From contig NZ_JAPNJW010000002.1 of assembly GCF_026626745.1 (NCBI RefSeq), forward strand, positions 1,946,151-2,010,150: 64,000 nucleotides of DNA. The letters run 5' to 3'. Position 1 is the stretch's first letter; every line of letters begins with the position of its first letter. Positions 7,629-16,564 of the stretch are shown here, in pieces. Both the position numbers and the translations under genes were made by a program. The stretch comes from Nannocystis sp. RBIL2 (GTDB taxonomy: Bacteria > Myxococcota_A > Polyangia > Nannocystales > Nannocystaceae). The notes under the pieces are model-generated. The model made no database searches. It was given only the letters and a program-made list of their open reading frames with translations, and was not told the origin of the DNA.

Positions 7629-9041
7629 TCAGCCGCCGGCCGTCTGCAGCTCGGCGACGTACCAGTCGCCCCACTCGAGCCGCATCTGCATCACCAGGGT
7701 GGCCGGCTGGCGGCCGTCGGTGTCGCTGTTGCGCAGGGTGACGACCGCGTGCGGGGCGTAGGCGCCGGGCACGATCTCCAGGCGCTCGACCTGGAGGTGC
7801 GCGCCGCGCTTGAAGCGGCCGGTGGCCTCGGCGAACGCGAAGGTGCGGGCGGCGTCGACGGTCTGCAGGCGCATCATCGCCGCGGTCATGGCGGTGTCCT
7901 GGTCGCTCTCGGCGAAGTAGCGGGCGCCGACGTAGGCCTGGGCGAACTCGAAGAAGAAGCTGATGACCTGGTCCTTCGACAGCGCGCCCTCGACCCCGAG
8001 CGCCTCCATGAAGCCGCGGGTGCCGGTGCGGAGGACGACGTCCTGGACCTTGGAGAACGGCAGCTCCTCGGCGCCGGCCGGCTCGGAGTCGATGATGTCC
8101 TCGAGCGCGGCCACGAACTGCTGGACCGCCGCGCGCCCGTCGCCCGGCAGCTGCTCGGCGATGGTGGTCATGGTGCGCTGGCGGATCTTCCGGCTGTAGG
8201 TCGGCGACATCATGCGCCGCGCGACCTCGAGGTCGCCGCCGTCGAGCGCCTTGAGGAAGCCGCGGGCCCGCTCCGTCGCGCGGGCGCTCTGCTCGGCCGC
8301 GGTGTCCATCACCGGGCGCTCGCTCAGCATCTGCGCCGCCTCGGCGATCGGGATCGCGTAACCGCCGACGCGGTGCTTCCACGTCCAGCTGACCACCCCG
8401 ACCACGCGGCCGAAGCGGTCGAGCACCGGCCCGCCGCTCTGCCCGCGCCGCACCGCCTGCGACAGGCCGAAGAACGCCCCCGGCCCGACCGCGGGGTTGA
8501 AGACCTCGAGCTCGCGGACGTTGCCGGTGCGGGCCACGAAGCCGTCGGGCTTCTTGCCGCCCGCGCTCGCGTCGTCCTCGCCCGGGCGCGCCAGCAGCAG
8601 CACGCGATCCTTGGCGCGCAGGTACTCCTCGATCGGCGCCGAGCCGACTGTCGCAAGGGACAGGGCCGGCAGCGGCGCGTCGACGTCGAGCTTGATCAGC
8701 GCGAGGTCGCGGCTCGGGTCGATGTAGACGATGCGGACCGCCGCGAAGCTGCGCTGGGGCCGGAGCGCGGGGAACGTGACGTCCTCGATGTGATCGGCGT
8801 CCTCGATCACGTGGCGGTTGGTGATGAGATAGCCGTCGGGGTCGACGACGAACGCGAGGCCGCGGCCGACGTCGGTCGAGATGACCGCCACCGACGCGGC
8901 CCCCTTCTGCGCCACCGCGAGGTCCCCTTGCGCGCGCCCGGTCTTGCCGCGCTCGAGCGTCACGTCGCCGATCGGACGGCTCGCGCAGCCCAGGGCGACG
9001 AGGGCGGCGCAGAGCGACAGGATCCGGAGCGCAGCAGGCAC
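7629..9041 (-). CDS. Trypsin-like (S1C) serine protease lipoprotein
   Basis: This is an exported serine protease of 470 residues. A leader (AALRILSLCAALVALGC) ends in a lipobox-like LGC. The catalytic triad is readable: His in TNRHVIED (about residue 75), Asp in PSRDLALIKLD (about 111) and Ser in RRGQSGGPVLD (about 200), as in the HtrA/DegP protease domain. There is no PDZ domain. The C-terminal 250 residues are a separate alpha/beta region of unknown role (FFFEFAQAYVGARYF, MRLEWGDWYVAELQ). I chose GTG 9041 because it immediately precedes the leader and has GGAGG just upstream, although the spacing is short. It is transcribed divergently from the next gene. Confidence 0.8.
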   Translation of the reverse strand: MPAALRILSLCAALVALGCASRPIGDVTLERGKTGRAQGDLAVAQKGAASVAVISTDVGRGLAFVVDPDGYLITNRHVIEDADHIEDVTFPALRPQRSFAAVRIVYIDPSRDLALIKLDVDAPLPALSLATVGSAPIEEYLRAKDRVLLLARPGEDDASAGGKKPDGFVARTGNVRELEVFNPAVGPGAFFGLSQAVRRGQSGGPVLDRFGRVVGVVSWTWKHRVGGYAIPIAEAAQMLSERPVMDTAAEQSARATERARGFLKALDGGDLEVARRMMSPTYSRKIRQRTMTTIAEQLPGDGRAAVQQFVAALEDIIDSEPAGAEELPFSKVQDVVLRTGTRGFMEALGVEGALSKDQVISFFFEFAQAYVGARYFAESDQDTAMTAAMMRLQTVDAARTFAFAEATGRFKRGAHLQVERLEIVPGAYAPHAVVTLRNSDTDGRQPATLVMQMRLEWGDWYVAELQTAGG

Positions 9042-9487
9042 AACCTCCAGGCTACGGCACGCCTCGGGCACCGGCCAGCCCGAAGCCAAATCTCGTGTGG
9101 TGGCGCCCACGGACGCGCGCCGCGGCCCGGGCGCGCCGCCGCGCGAGTCTCCGCGTCCACGCCGGCCCGCCGCGGCCGAGCCCGCACCCGCCGTCGAAGC
9201 GACCGACATGTCACCTATCCCGAAAGACCTGGCCCGAGAGACAGCACGACAGTCGTCCGCGGAGGGCGCGCGGCGAGGTGGGAGCGGAGCCGAGATCCAG
9301 CCGGACGATCCGGCGACGTCGCCTGGGATCATGAGCCTGCGTTCATCGACCGCGCCCGCAATCGCGGGAAAGCGGCCGCCCCTGTCGCTCCCTGCCCACG
9401 CGGCGCCGCATGCCCTGCCACACGCGCGCGGCCGGCCGCCGCCGAGATCGCCGCCGCACCGCTGTGATAGCGTGCGGTCGGACCCCT
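9042..9487. other. Divergent intergenic region
   Basis: This 446-base region separates the protease from the metallopeptidase-like gene and should hold both promoters. I see no gene. One isolated repeat word GACATGTCA lies at 9205-9213. It is GC-rich throughout, with no clear promoter consensus. Confidence 0.45.
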
Positions 9488-10933
9488 ATGACTCGCCTCA
9501 TCGCCTACATCTCGATCCCCTGCGCGCTCGCCCTCGCACCGCTCGCCGCGGCGGCTGATCCCGCACCGCAGACGCTGTTCGGCCAGCCGGTGGAGGCCGC
9601 GCCCGAGCTCACCGAGGAGGAGATCGCGGCCCGCCGCGCCGCCTTCGAGAAGTACCTCGAGGAGAACGACCTCATCCACGCGGGCGGCCTCGTGGTCCCG
9701 CGGTCGATGGCCGAGGACGATCTCTCCGCCGGCCCGCGGCCGAGCTACGCCTGGGACACCCCGCCGAAGCGCCACACGGTCTTCCTCAACTTCTTCGGCG
9801 GCGAGATGACGGGCGGCACCAACTCGGCGCTGATGGAGTCGCCATGCATCCAGGGCGGCACGGTCCAGTACCCCCAGTTCCAACGCTCGGAGCAGGAGGC
9901 GCTGGCGATCATCCAGGTGTTCAAGGACGCGATGGAGCCGTTCGGCGTGCGGATCGCCTACGAGAAGGCGCCGCCGAAGCACCTGCCGTACAGCATGGTG
10001 ATGATGGGCGGCAAGCCGCAGGTGATCGGCCTGCCCAACGGCGTGCTCGGCGTGGCCTGCAACCTCGACTGCGGCGACACGTGGTGGCGCGACACGACCT
10101 TCGCCTTCACCGAGGTCGCCGGTGACATCCAGGTCCTCGGCACCACCGCGCTGCAGGAGGCCGCGCACGCCTGGGGCCTCGACCACATCGACGGCGAGGA
10201 CAACATCATGTACCCGTACGCCACCTTCGGGAAGAAGGTGTGGGCCGACACCTGCACGCCGTACAACGCGGCGACCGGGCCGATCGGCTGCGAGTACGTC
10301 CACGACGAGTTCTGCGGCGAGAACGGCGGCGCGCAGAACGACATCGCCGAGCTGATGGCGTTCTTCGGCGCCAACTCGGTCGACGACGTGGCGCCGACGG
10401 TCACCCTGCTGTCCCCCGAGGACGGCGCGATGATCGAGCCCGGCACCGACGTGCTCATCAAGGCCGAGGTCAGCGACAACTTCGAGGGCTACGGCTGGCG
10501 CATGATGATCCCCGAGGCCAACATCGAGCAGCCCGCCTACTCCGGCGAGAAGCAGTGGTCGATCAAGCCGCCCAAGGGCACTTACACGATCCGCGTCGAG
10601 GCGCTCGACCACGACGGCAACATCGGCTTCGCCGAGTCCGTCATCCACGTCGGCGTCGAGCCGACCGACCCGACCACCGGCGAGCCCACGACCGGCAGCG
10701 ACACCACCGGCACCACCAGCGAGGGCCCGTCGAGCGAGAGCGACACCGAGGACAGCACCGGAAGCGGTAACGGCTCCAACGCGACCGTCGATCCGGCCAC
10801 CGCCACCGCGCCCGTGGACCCCGGCACCGACGAGAGCGGCTGCAACTGCGTGACCGCGCCTGTCTCTCGCGACATGTCCGTTTGGATGCTCGCCCTCGCC
10901 GGCCTCGGCCTCGTCCGCCGGCGCCGCACCTGA
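9488..10933 (+). CDS. Secreted metallopeptidase-like protein with MYXO-CTERM-like tail
   Basis: This 481-residue protein has a signal peptide (MTRLIAYISIPCALALAPLA, cleaved near AAADP). The catalytic-like motif near residue 222 reads QEAAHAWGLDH, that is HExxHxxGxxH with the first His replaced by Gln, followed by a NIMYPY Met-turn-like segment. It therefore resembles metzincins but lacks one zinc ligand. An Ig-like domain (about residues 300-395) and a Thr/Ser/Asp/Gly linker follow. The end, CNCVTAPVSRD then a hydrophobic segment and RRRR, matches the MYXO-CTERM sorting layout (Cys, helix, Arg cluster). GACATGTCC of the repeat family encodes part of that tail (RDMS). Surface anchoring is inferred from the tail. 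Confidence 0.75.
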   Translation: MTRLIAYISIPCALALAPLAAAADPAPQTLFGQPVEAAPELTEEEIAARRAAFEKYLEENDLIHAGGLVVPRSMAEDDLSAGPRPSYAWDTPPKRHTVFLNFFGGEMTGGTNSALMESPCIQGGTVQYPQFQRSEQEALAIIQVFKDAMEPFGVRIAYEKAPPKHLPYSMVMMGGKPQVIGLPNGVLGVACNLDCGDTWWRDTTFAFTEVAGDIQVLGTTALQEAAHAWGLDHIDGEDNIMYPYATFGKKVWADTCTPYNAATGPIGCEYVHDEFCGENGGAQNDIAELMAFFGANSVDDVAPTVTLLSPEDGAMIEPGTDVLIKAEVSDNFEGYGWRMMIPEANIEQPAYSGEKQWSIKPPKGTYTIRVEALDHDGNIGFAESVIHVGVEPTDPTTGEPTTGSDTTGTTSEGPSSESDTEDSTGSGNGSNATVDPATATAPVDPGTDESGCNCVTAPVSRDMSVWMLALAGLGLVRRRRT

Positions 10934-10943
10934 CCTCGCGGCC

Positions 10944-11786
10944 ATGCCGCGTCGCCGACGTCCCGGCCGGACCGCCGCCCCGCGCCGGTCCGCGCCGCCG
11001 GAGCCGGAGGGCCGCCTGCGCGCTCCGCTGGTCGCCCTGTTCCCCGACGGCCTGCCCAAGCCGCCCCCGCCCGCCCCGCCGCCTCCGCCCCCGCCGCAGC
11101 TCGTCAGCGAGCGCGAGCTGATGGCGCGGGCGTTCGCGGCGCTCGCCACCGGCGACCCGCTCGACTTCGACGTCCTGCGCGTCGTGACGCGCCTGCCCTC
11201 CGCGACAGGTCCGAAGCGACATGTCACTTCGGCCAGCTCATCCGCTGCGCCGACGATCCTGCGCGCGCCGACTGCCGCGCCCGGCCGGACCTGCGACGCT
11301 CCCGCGAGCGAGAGCGACGACTTCGCGGCCCTCCTGCACGCGCAGGACGGCAGCGTCCGCCCGGCGCCCGGGCGCTCGCCCGAACCCGCCAGCCCGGTGG
11401 TGGCCCTGCGCGGCCGCAACTGGGCCGGCGCGGGCTGGCGCGACGAGCCCGGCCGCACCCTCGAGCACGCCCGCGCGGCCGCCGAGCTGGTCGCCCGGGC
11501 CCGCCGCGGCCGCCTGCCGACCCTGCGCCTCCGCGGCCTGCGGCGCGAGCCGGCCGTCGAGGCGCTGACCGCCTTCGTCACCCGCGAGCGCGCGGCCGGC
11601 AGCCGCTACGTCCGAATCGTCACCGGTAAGGGCCTCGGCAGCCCCGGCGATCCGGTCCTCAAGGAGGCGCTGGCAGAGTGGTGCGCCTCCGTGGCCGGCG
11701 AGGCCGAAGTGGCAGCGTGGGCGCCCGAGCTCGACGTCCGCGGCGAGTACGGCTCGGTCATCCTCCAGCTGCGCCCGCGCGCGTGA
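10944..11786 (+). CDS. Smr-domain protein with proline-rich N-terminus
   Basis: The last 95 or so residues form an Smr domain (LRLRGLRREPAVEAL, then YVRIVTGKGLGSPGDPVLK), a nicking-endonuclease or RNA-cleaving module also found at the end of MutS2. The family TGKGxxS/G motif is present. The N-terminus is basic and carries a long proline run (residues about 39-51). A low-complexity segment (about 84-115) between these parts is encoded across a GACATGTC palindrome (11211-11232) and reads like inserted sequence. It starts 10 bases after the preceding gene, so the two may share a transcript. Substrate unknown. Confidence 0.75.
   Translation: MPRRRRPGRTAAPRRSAPPEPEGRLRAPLVALFPDGLPKPPPPAPPPPPPPQLVSERELMARAFAALATGDPLDFDVLRVVTRLPSATGPKRHVTSASSSAAPTILRAPTAAPGRTCDAPASESDDFAALLHAQDGSVRPAPGRSPEPASPVVALRGRNWAGAGWRDEPGRTLEHARAAAELVARARRGRLPTLRLRGLRREPAVEALTAFVTRERAAGSRYVRIVTGKGLGSPGDPVLKEALAEWCASVAGEAEVAAWAPELDVRGEYGSVILQLRPRA
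11211..11232. repeat. Intragenic GACATGTC palindrome in the Smr gene
   Basis: CCGAAG and CTTCGG flank GACATGTC, forming a 22-base near-perfect palindrome. It lies in frame in the low-complexity part of the Smr protein, with GACAGGTCC just upstream. Confidence 0.65.
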
Positions 11787-11824
11787 CTCCGCCGCAAACC
11801 ATCTCGGGCCCGGGCGACGCTCGA

Positions 11825-11878
11825 GGACATGTCCTTGACGCCATGTCCATCACGACATGCTTACAAAGCAATGTCGTG
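11825..11878. repeat. Hairpin-repeat cluster at the convergent Smr/CNNM junction
   Basis: GGACATGTCC (11825-11834) is followed by CCATGTCC and by a strong hairpin: CACGACATGCTT pairs with AAGC-ATGTCGTG (11851-11878, one bulged A, 3-nt loop). It fills the 96-base gap between two genes that face each other. Confidence 0.75.
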
Positions 11879-11882
11879 AGGG

Positions 11883-13169
11883 TCAGTCGTCGTCGTCGTC
11901 GTCGTCGCCGCCGGTCGGCTCGACGCGGACGCGGATCACGTGGCGCGCGTCGGCCTCGAGCACGCGGAAGCGCAGGCCCTCCCACACGAACACCGAGCCG
12001 GCGATCGGGATCTGGCCCGCCAGGTACGTCAGCAGGTCGCCGACGCTGATCACGCCCTCAAGGTCGGTCAGCTCGACGTTGAGGCGCTCCTCGACCCGCG
12101 TCAGGCTGTCCTGACCCTCGACGATCACCGCGCCGCTGACGTCGGGCACCGGGGTCAGCGGCGCCCGGTCGCTCTCGTCGAAGATCTGGCCGACGATCTG
12201 CTCGAGCACGTCCTCGAGGCTGACGATGCCGACGGCGTCGCCGGCGTCGTCGACCACGATCGCCAGGTGGACCCGCTGCTCCTTGAACCGCTGCAGCAGG
12301 TCGTGCAGCCGCATCGTCTGGCTGACGAACACCGGCTGACGGACCACCCGCGCCAGCCGCTCGTTGTCGGCCAGGTCGACCAGCTGCTTGATGTGCAGCA
12401 CGCCCTTGATGTTGCCCGGCTGGCCCTCGTAGACCGGCAGCCGGCTGTGACCCGAGCGCAGCGCCACCTGGCGCACCTGCGCGACGGTCCACGCCAGGTT
12501 GACCGCGATGATCCGGCTGGCCGGGATCATGATGTCGCGGACGATCTTGGCCTCGAAGCGGACGATGCCGGCGAGCAGCATGGCCTGCCCCGGATCGATC
12601 GAGCCCTCGCGCTGGCCGACCTGCACGAGATAGCCGATGTCGTCGGAGGTGACCTTGCTGCCGCCCGACCCACCGTCCTTCGGCTCGAAGCGCCGCACGA
12701 TCACGCCGGTGATCGCGGTGAGCAACCACAGCGCCGGCGCCATGAGCTTGCTGAGCCCGCGCAGCACCCACAGCGCCGGCAGGGCCAGCCGCTCGGAGTA
12801 GATCCGGCCGAGCGCCTTGGGCGTGATCTCGCCGAGGATCAGCAGCATCACCGTGGTGACGAAGGTGGCGACGCCGACGGCCCAGCCGCCCCACGGCCCG
12901 CCCTCGAGGTGACGGAGCGCCAGCGCCGTCACGACCGCGCCCATCAACGTGTTGGCGATGTTGTTGCCGACCAAGATGGTCGACAGCACCCGCACCGGCT
13001 CACGCACCCAGAACGCCGCGATGCGGCCCTGCCGCCCACCGTCCTCGACCAGGCGCTTGGCCTTGTGCGCGTCGAGGCTGGTGATCGCGGTCTCCGAACC
13101 GGAGAAGAACATGCTCGCGGCCAGACACAGGACGACGATCAACAGCCCCAGGACGTCGGCATCGCTCAT
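11883..13169 (-). CDS. CNNM/CorC-type membrane transporter-like protein (DUF21, CBS pair)
   Basis: This 428-residue membrane protein has the CNNM/CorC/HlyC architecture. The N-terminal DUF21 domain has about four membrane segments (VLGLLIVVLCLAASMFFSGS, then TILVGNNIANTLMGAVV, VATFVTTVMLLILGEITPK), a CBS pair (about residues 210-335, including DIMIPASRI and VDDAGDAVGIVSLEDVLEQI), and a C-terminal transporter-associated domain. FSGSETAI and GEITPK are family signatures. Family members have been linked to magnesium or cobalt efflux and to resistance traits; the ion here is not known. An acidic Asp run (DDDDDDD) ends the protein. Confidence 0.88.
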   Translation of the reverse strand: MSDADVLGLLIVVLCLAASMFFSGSETAITSLDAHKAKRLVEDGGRQGRIAAFWVREPVRVLSTILVGNNIANTLMGAVVTALALRHLEGGPWGGWAVGVATFVTTVMLLILGEITPKALGRIYSERLALPALWVLRGLSKLMAPALWLLTAITGVIVRRFEPKDGGSGGSKVTSDDIGYLVQVGQREGSIDPGQAMLLAGIVRFEAKIVRDIMIPASRIIAVNLAWTVAQVRQVALRSGHSRLPVYEGQPGNIKGVLHIKQLVDLADNERLARVVRQPVFVSQTMRLHDLLQRFKEQRVHLAIVVDDAGDAVGIVSLEDVLEQIVGQIFDESDRAPLTPVPDVSGAVIVEGQDSLTRVEERLNVELTDLEGVISVGDLLTYLAGQIPIAGSVFVWEGLRFRVLEADARHVIRVRVEPTGGDDDDDDD

Positions 13170-13221
13170 CGGCGCGTCCCGGAGAATTTCTCACGAGACG
13201 CGAGAGCGAAGCAAGCGGGCG

Positions 13222-14436
13222 TCACCGGAAGCATGTACCGGCCTCTTCCGCGAGGAAGCACGCCAGCGCCGCAGTGCGCCGACGCAGGCTGTCGAGGCTG
13301 CACCACTCCTCGGTCTCGTGGAAGTGTTGCCCGTACGGGCCGAGGCCGTCGACGCAGGGCACGCCGTCGGCCGCGAGCAAGTTGGCGTCGGAGCCGCCGC
13401 CCTGGAGCGGGCACTCGCCGACTTGTAGACCGCATGCCGCGGCGTAGGGCTCGTAGACCCCGCGCAGCCGCTGGCTCGCCGCCGACGCTTCCATCGGCGG
13501 ACGCGTGATGCCGCCGCTGACCTCGACCACCACCTCGCGCAGCCGCTCCGGCACGTCGGCGAGACCCGCGAACGGATCGCGCTTCAGCGCCTGCAGGAAC
13601 GCGGCCACGCGCTCGGCGTCGGCGACCGTCTCGAAGCGCGCGTCGACCTGGCACTTCGCGCTCGCGGGCACCGTGTTCTTGGCGGTGCCGCCCTCGATGA
13701 GCCCGACGTTGAGCGTGACGCCGCGCGAGTAATCGGTGAGCCGCTCGACGCGATCGACCAGCAGCGCGAGCGCGTGGATGGCGTTGACGCCCTTGTGATG
13801 GTTGTTGCCGGCGTGGGCCGCCTTGCCGCGCACCGTGATGGTGAACAGTCCGCCGCCCTTGCGCCGCGTGACGATCGTGTCGCCCTCCCGGCCCGACTCG
13901 AACACCAGCGCGCCGGTGAGCTTCGGCGCCAGCTCGCGGTACATCGCCGCGCTGCTCGGCGAGCCGACCTCCTCGTCGCTGACGACGATGAAGCGCACCG
14001 GCAGGCTCGCGCGCGCCGGCGCCACCGCCCGCAGCGCGCGCAGGGCGAAGATCACCGAGGTGAGCCCCGACTTCATGTCGAGCACGCCGGGGCCGCGGGC
14101 GACGTCGCCGTCGCGGCGGAAGCTCAGGAAGCCGAGCGAGCGCGGGAACACGGTGTCGATGTGCCCGACCAATGCCAGCGACGGTCCGTCGCCCACGCTC
14201 GGATCGGCGTAGACGCGATGGTCGGCGAACCTGCCCGAAGGGTCCGGTATTTTGGTACAGGTGAGCCCGGTCGCCGCGGCCGCCTCGTCGAGCGCCGCGG
14301 CGGCGATCTCGACGTCGTCGCGGGCGTAGGTGTGGCTCGGGAGGTCGACCAGCCGCTGCAGCAGCGGCACCTGTTCGGTCTCGAAGGCGGCGTCGACGGC
14401 CGCGCGCAGGGCGGCGCCGAGGAGTGGGTCGCGCAT
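13222..14436 (-). CDS. M20 family metallopeptidase, probable N-acyl amino acid deacylase
   Basis: This is a 404-residue zinc-dependent M20 hydrolase. Metal ligands and catalytic residues are visible: GHIDTVF (HxD), GPGVLDMKSG, SDEEVGS (catalytic Glu pair) and the C-terminal HFHETEEW. The dimerisation domain includes KAAHAGNNHHKGVNAI. The sequence looks closest to the glutamate carboxypeptidase/ArgE group. It follows argC and argB on the same strand (20 bases after argB), so it may serve as the acetylornithine deacetylase ArgE of this operon; that function rests on context. ATG 14436 is the first good start in the frame. Confidence 0.82.
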   Translation of the reverse strand: MRDPLLGAALRAAVDAAFETEQVPLLQRLVDLPSHTYARDDVEIAAAALDEAAAATGLTCTKIPDPSGRFADHRVYADPSVGDGPSLALVGHIDTVFPRSLGFLSFRRDGDVARGPGVLDMKSGLTSVIFALRALRAVAPARASLPVRFIVVSDEEVGSPSSAAMYRELAPKLTGALVFESGREGDTIVTRRKGGGLFTITVRGKAAHAGNNHHKGVNAIHALALLVDRVERLTDYSRGVTLNVGLIEGGTAKNTVPASAKCQVDARFETVADAERVAAFLQALKRDPFAGLADVPERLREVVVEVSGGITRPPMEASAASQRLRGVYEPYAAACGLQVGECPLQGGGSDANLLAADGVPCVDGLGPYGQHFHETEEWCSLDSLRRRTAALACFLAEEAGTCFR

Positions 14437-14456
14437 GGGCCGCGAGTGTAGCAGCC

Positions 14457-15290
14457 TCACGCGACCAGCACGGTGCCGACGCTGCCGGGCGTCGCCGCCT
14501 CGGCCTGCAGCGCCCCCGCGGTGGCGCCGAGGACGTGCACTGCGCCGATCCCGAGGGCCAGGTTGGCGAGCGCCTCCTCGACCTTGGGGATCATGCCGCC
14601 GACGATCACCTTCATCTCGATCGCCCCGCGCGCCTCGGCGGCGCTGAGGCGAGCGATGCGCGTGCTCGGGTCGTCCTTGTCGCGCAGCACGCCCGGCACG
14701 CCGGTCATGAGGAACAGGTGGTCGACCTTGAGCGCGCCCGCGATCGCCGACGACACGGTGTCGGCGTTGATGTTGAAGACCGGGCAGGCGAAGCCCGCGG
14801 TCTCGAGCCCGACGCCGAGCGTGTTGATCACCGGCGTGTACCCGCCGGCCCACAGGTGTTCGATCACCGCGGTGCGGATCTCGACGACGTCGCCGACGAG
14901 GCCGAAGTCGACCAGCTCCTCGCCGCCGCCGCTCACGCGCGTGGGCGGACGCTTGCGCGCCGAGACCAGGCCCGCGCTGACGCCGGAGAGCCCGAGCGCG
15001 CCGCCCAGCCCGGCCGCGAGCGCGGCGGCGACGACGTCGACCGAGAGCTCGCCGGCGAGGACGTACTTCATGACCTGCAGCGTCGCCTCGTCGGTGACCC
15101 GCCGGCCGCCGACCTTGATCGGCTGCAGCCCCAGGCGCTCCTGCAGCGCGTTGGCCTGCGGCCCGCCGCCGTGGCAGATGGCGAACTTCCACCCGGCCGC
15201 GGTGAGGCGGGCGACATCGCCGAGCACCGCCGCCAGCGCGGGCGCGTCGGCGATGACCTCGCCGCCGAATTTGAGGACCGCCGTCGTCAT
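14457..15290 (-). CDS. argB: Acetylglutamate kinase
   Basis: This enzyme phosphorylates N-acetylglutamate, the second step of arginine synthesis. The 277-residue amino acid kinase fold shows KFGGEVI at the start, ICHGGGPQAN (substrate loop), FNINADTV and MTGVPGVL, and the C-terminal GGMIPKVEEAL. I chose ATG 15290 because it overlaps the argC stop as ATGA; GTG 15296 is two codons earlier. It lacks the N-terminal helix of arginine-inhibited hexameric enzymes, so feedback control may be absent or different. Confidence 0.94.
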   Translation of the reverse strand: MTTAVLKFGGEVIADAPALAAVLGDVARLTAAGWKFAICHGGGPQANALQERLGLQPIKVGGRRVTDEATLQVMKYVLAGELSVDVVAAALAAGLGGALGLSGVSAGLVSARKRPPTRVSGGGEELVDFGLVGDVVEIRTAVIEHLWAGGYTPVINTLGVGLETAGFACPVFNINADTVSSAIAGALKVDHLFLMTGVPGVLRDKDDPSTRIARLSAAEARGAIEMKVIVGGMIPKVEEALANLALGIGAVHVLGATAGALQAEAATPGSVGTVLVA

Positions 15291-16357
15291 GGCCACAGCC
15301 CCGGGGCGTCGATGCCGGCCGTCTCCGCGAGCCCGAGCATCAGGTTCATCGACTGCACCGCCTGCCCTGCCCCGCCCTTGACGAGGTTGTCGAGCGCGGT
15401 GACCACCGCCAGCTGGCGCTGGCCGGTCGCCGGATCGACCTGTCCCAAAGTCCAGGACAGGTCGACGTACATGCTGCCCTTGATCGCCACGACCTCGGCG
15501 CCGACCTTGCTGCCGAGCACGCGGACGAACGGCGCGTCGCGGTAGTACTCGCCGAAGAGCGCCTTGACGTCGACGTCGCCGGGCACCGGGACGATGCTGG
15601 TCGCCAGGATCCCGCGCACCAGCGGCGCCGACACCGGCACGAACGCCAGCGAGAACTCGCTCGCCTGCTTGTTGCGCCCGGCCGCGTCGCGCAGCGTCTG
15701 CTCGATCTCCGGCGTGTGCTGGTGGTTCAGCACCTTGTACGTCTTGAGGTTGCCGGCGCGCAGCGGGTGGTGCGTGCCGATCTGCGCGTAGGCACCCGAG
15801 CCGGACGAGCCGGTCATGGCGACGGTGTGGATCGCCCCGCGCAGCAGGCCGGCGTGGGCCAGCGGCAGCAGGCCGAGGGCGATCGCGGTGGCGAAGCAGC
15901 CCGGCGAGGCGACCCTACGGGCCTCGCGGATCGCCTCCTTGTGCAGCTCCGGCAGGCCGTAGACCCACGTGCCGAGGTGCTCGGGGTGCGGGTGGACGTC
16001 GCCGTAGAAGGTCTTGTAGTCGTCCTTGTCGCGCAGGCGGAAGTCGCCGGACAGGTCGATCACCCGCGCCGGCACGTCGGCGAGCTCGCCCGCCATGGTC
16101 GCGCTGACCTTGTGCGGCAGCGCGAGAAACACGACGTCGACGTCACGGGCGGCCTCGGCAGCGGGGATGTTCTCGAACACCAGGCCGGTCTTCGGCAGGT
16201 TGCGGTGGACCGCCTCCAGCGGCTCGCCGACCTGGTCGATGCTGGTCACGCGGACCAGGTCGACGCCGGGGTGCCAACGAAGTAACCGGATCAGCTCGGC
16301 GCCGCCGTAGCCGGTTCCACCAATAATCGTCACGCGTGGCCGCGAATTCGTGGACAT
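15287..16357 (-). CDS. argC: N-acetyl-gamma-glutamyl-phosphate reductase
   Basis: ArgC reduces N-acetylglutamyl phosphate to the semialdehyde with NADPH, the third step of arginine synthesis. The 356-residue protein shows the nucleotide motif IIGGTGYGGAELIRLL at the N-terminus and the active-site Cys in ASPGCFATAI. It is the first gene of argC-argB-M20. Its coding sequence contains an 11-bp inverted repeat (15435-15465) of the window's GGACA family, translated as part of LSWTLGQVD. Three TGACA/TGTCA dyads lie upstream (16426-16521) and may be operators. Confidence 0.95.
   Translation of the reverse strand: MSTNSRPRVTIIGGTGYGGAELIRLLRWHPGVDLVRVTSIDQVGEPLEAVHRNLPKTGLVFENIPAAEAARDVDVVFLALPHKVSATMAGELADVPARVIDLSGDFRLRDKDDYKTFYGDVHPHPEHLGTWVYGLPELHKEAIREARRVASPGCFATAIALGLLPLAHAGLLRGAIHTVAMTGSSGSGAYAQIGTHHPLRAGNLKTYKVLNHQHTPEIEQTLRDAAGRNKQASEFSLAFVPVSAPLVRGILATSIVPVPGDVDVKALFGEYYRDAPFVRVLGSKVGAEVVAIKGSMYVDLSWTLGQVDPATGQRQLAVVTALDNLVKGGAGQAVQSMNLMLGLAETAGIDAPGLWP
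15435..15465. repeat. Intragenic 11-bp inverted repeat in argC
   Basis: TCGACCTGTCC (15435-15445) pairs perfectly with GGACAGGTCGA (15455-15465) around a 9-base loop. It matches the ACCTGTCC variant of the hairpin family and lies in frame within argC. Confidence 0.65.
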
Positions 16358-16425
16358 GGGGCCTCTGTGCGGGACTTCCTAGCAGATGCCCGCGGCACGC
16401 GCGATGTCCGGCCCCGGCCGCGCAC

Positions 16426-16521
16426 GACATCGATGTCATGGCCTGTCGCGGCGGCCGGCGGGCCAGGTCTGACAGAGATGTCATACCGGAGCGGAGCGGC
16501 GCCGCACCTGACAACCTGTCA
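16426..16521. promoter_or_regulatory. Three TGACA/TGTCA inverted repeats upstream of argC
   Basis: GACATCGATGTC (16426-16437), TGACA-GAGA-TGTCA (16470-16483) and TGACA-ACC-TGTCA (16509-16521) lie 69 to 164 bases before the argC ATG, spaced about 40 bases apart. Clustered dyads with the same half-site are typical operators. They do not match the E. coli ArgR box (TGAAT/ATTCA). They could also be relatives of the GACATGTC repeat family, so the regulatory role is inference. Confidence 0.45.
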
Positions 16522-16564
16522 TCAATGATCTCGACAACTTGCCAACCTGGCTCGTGCCCTGCAC

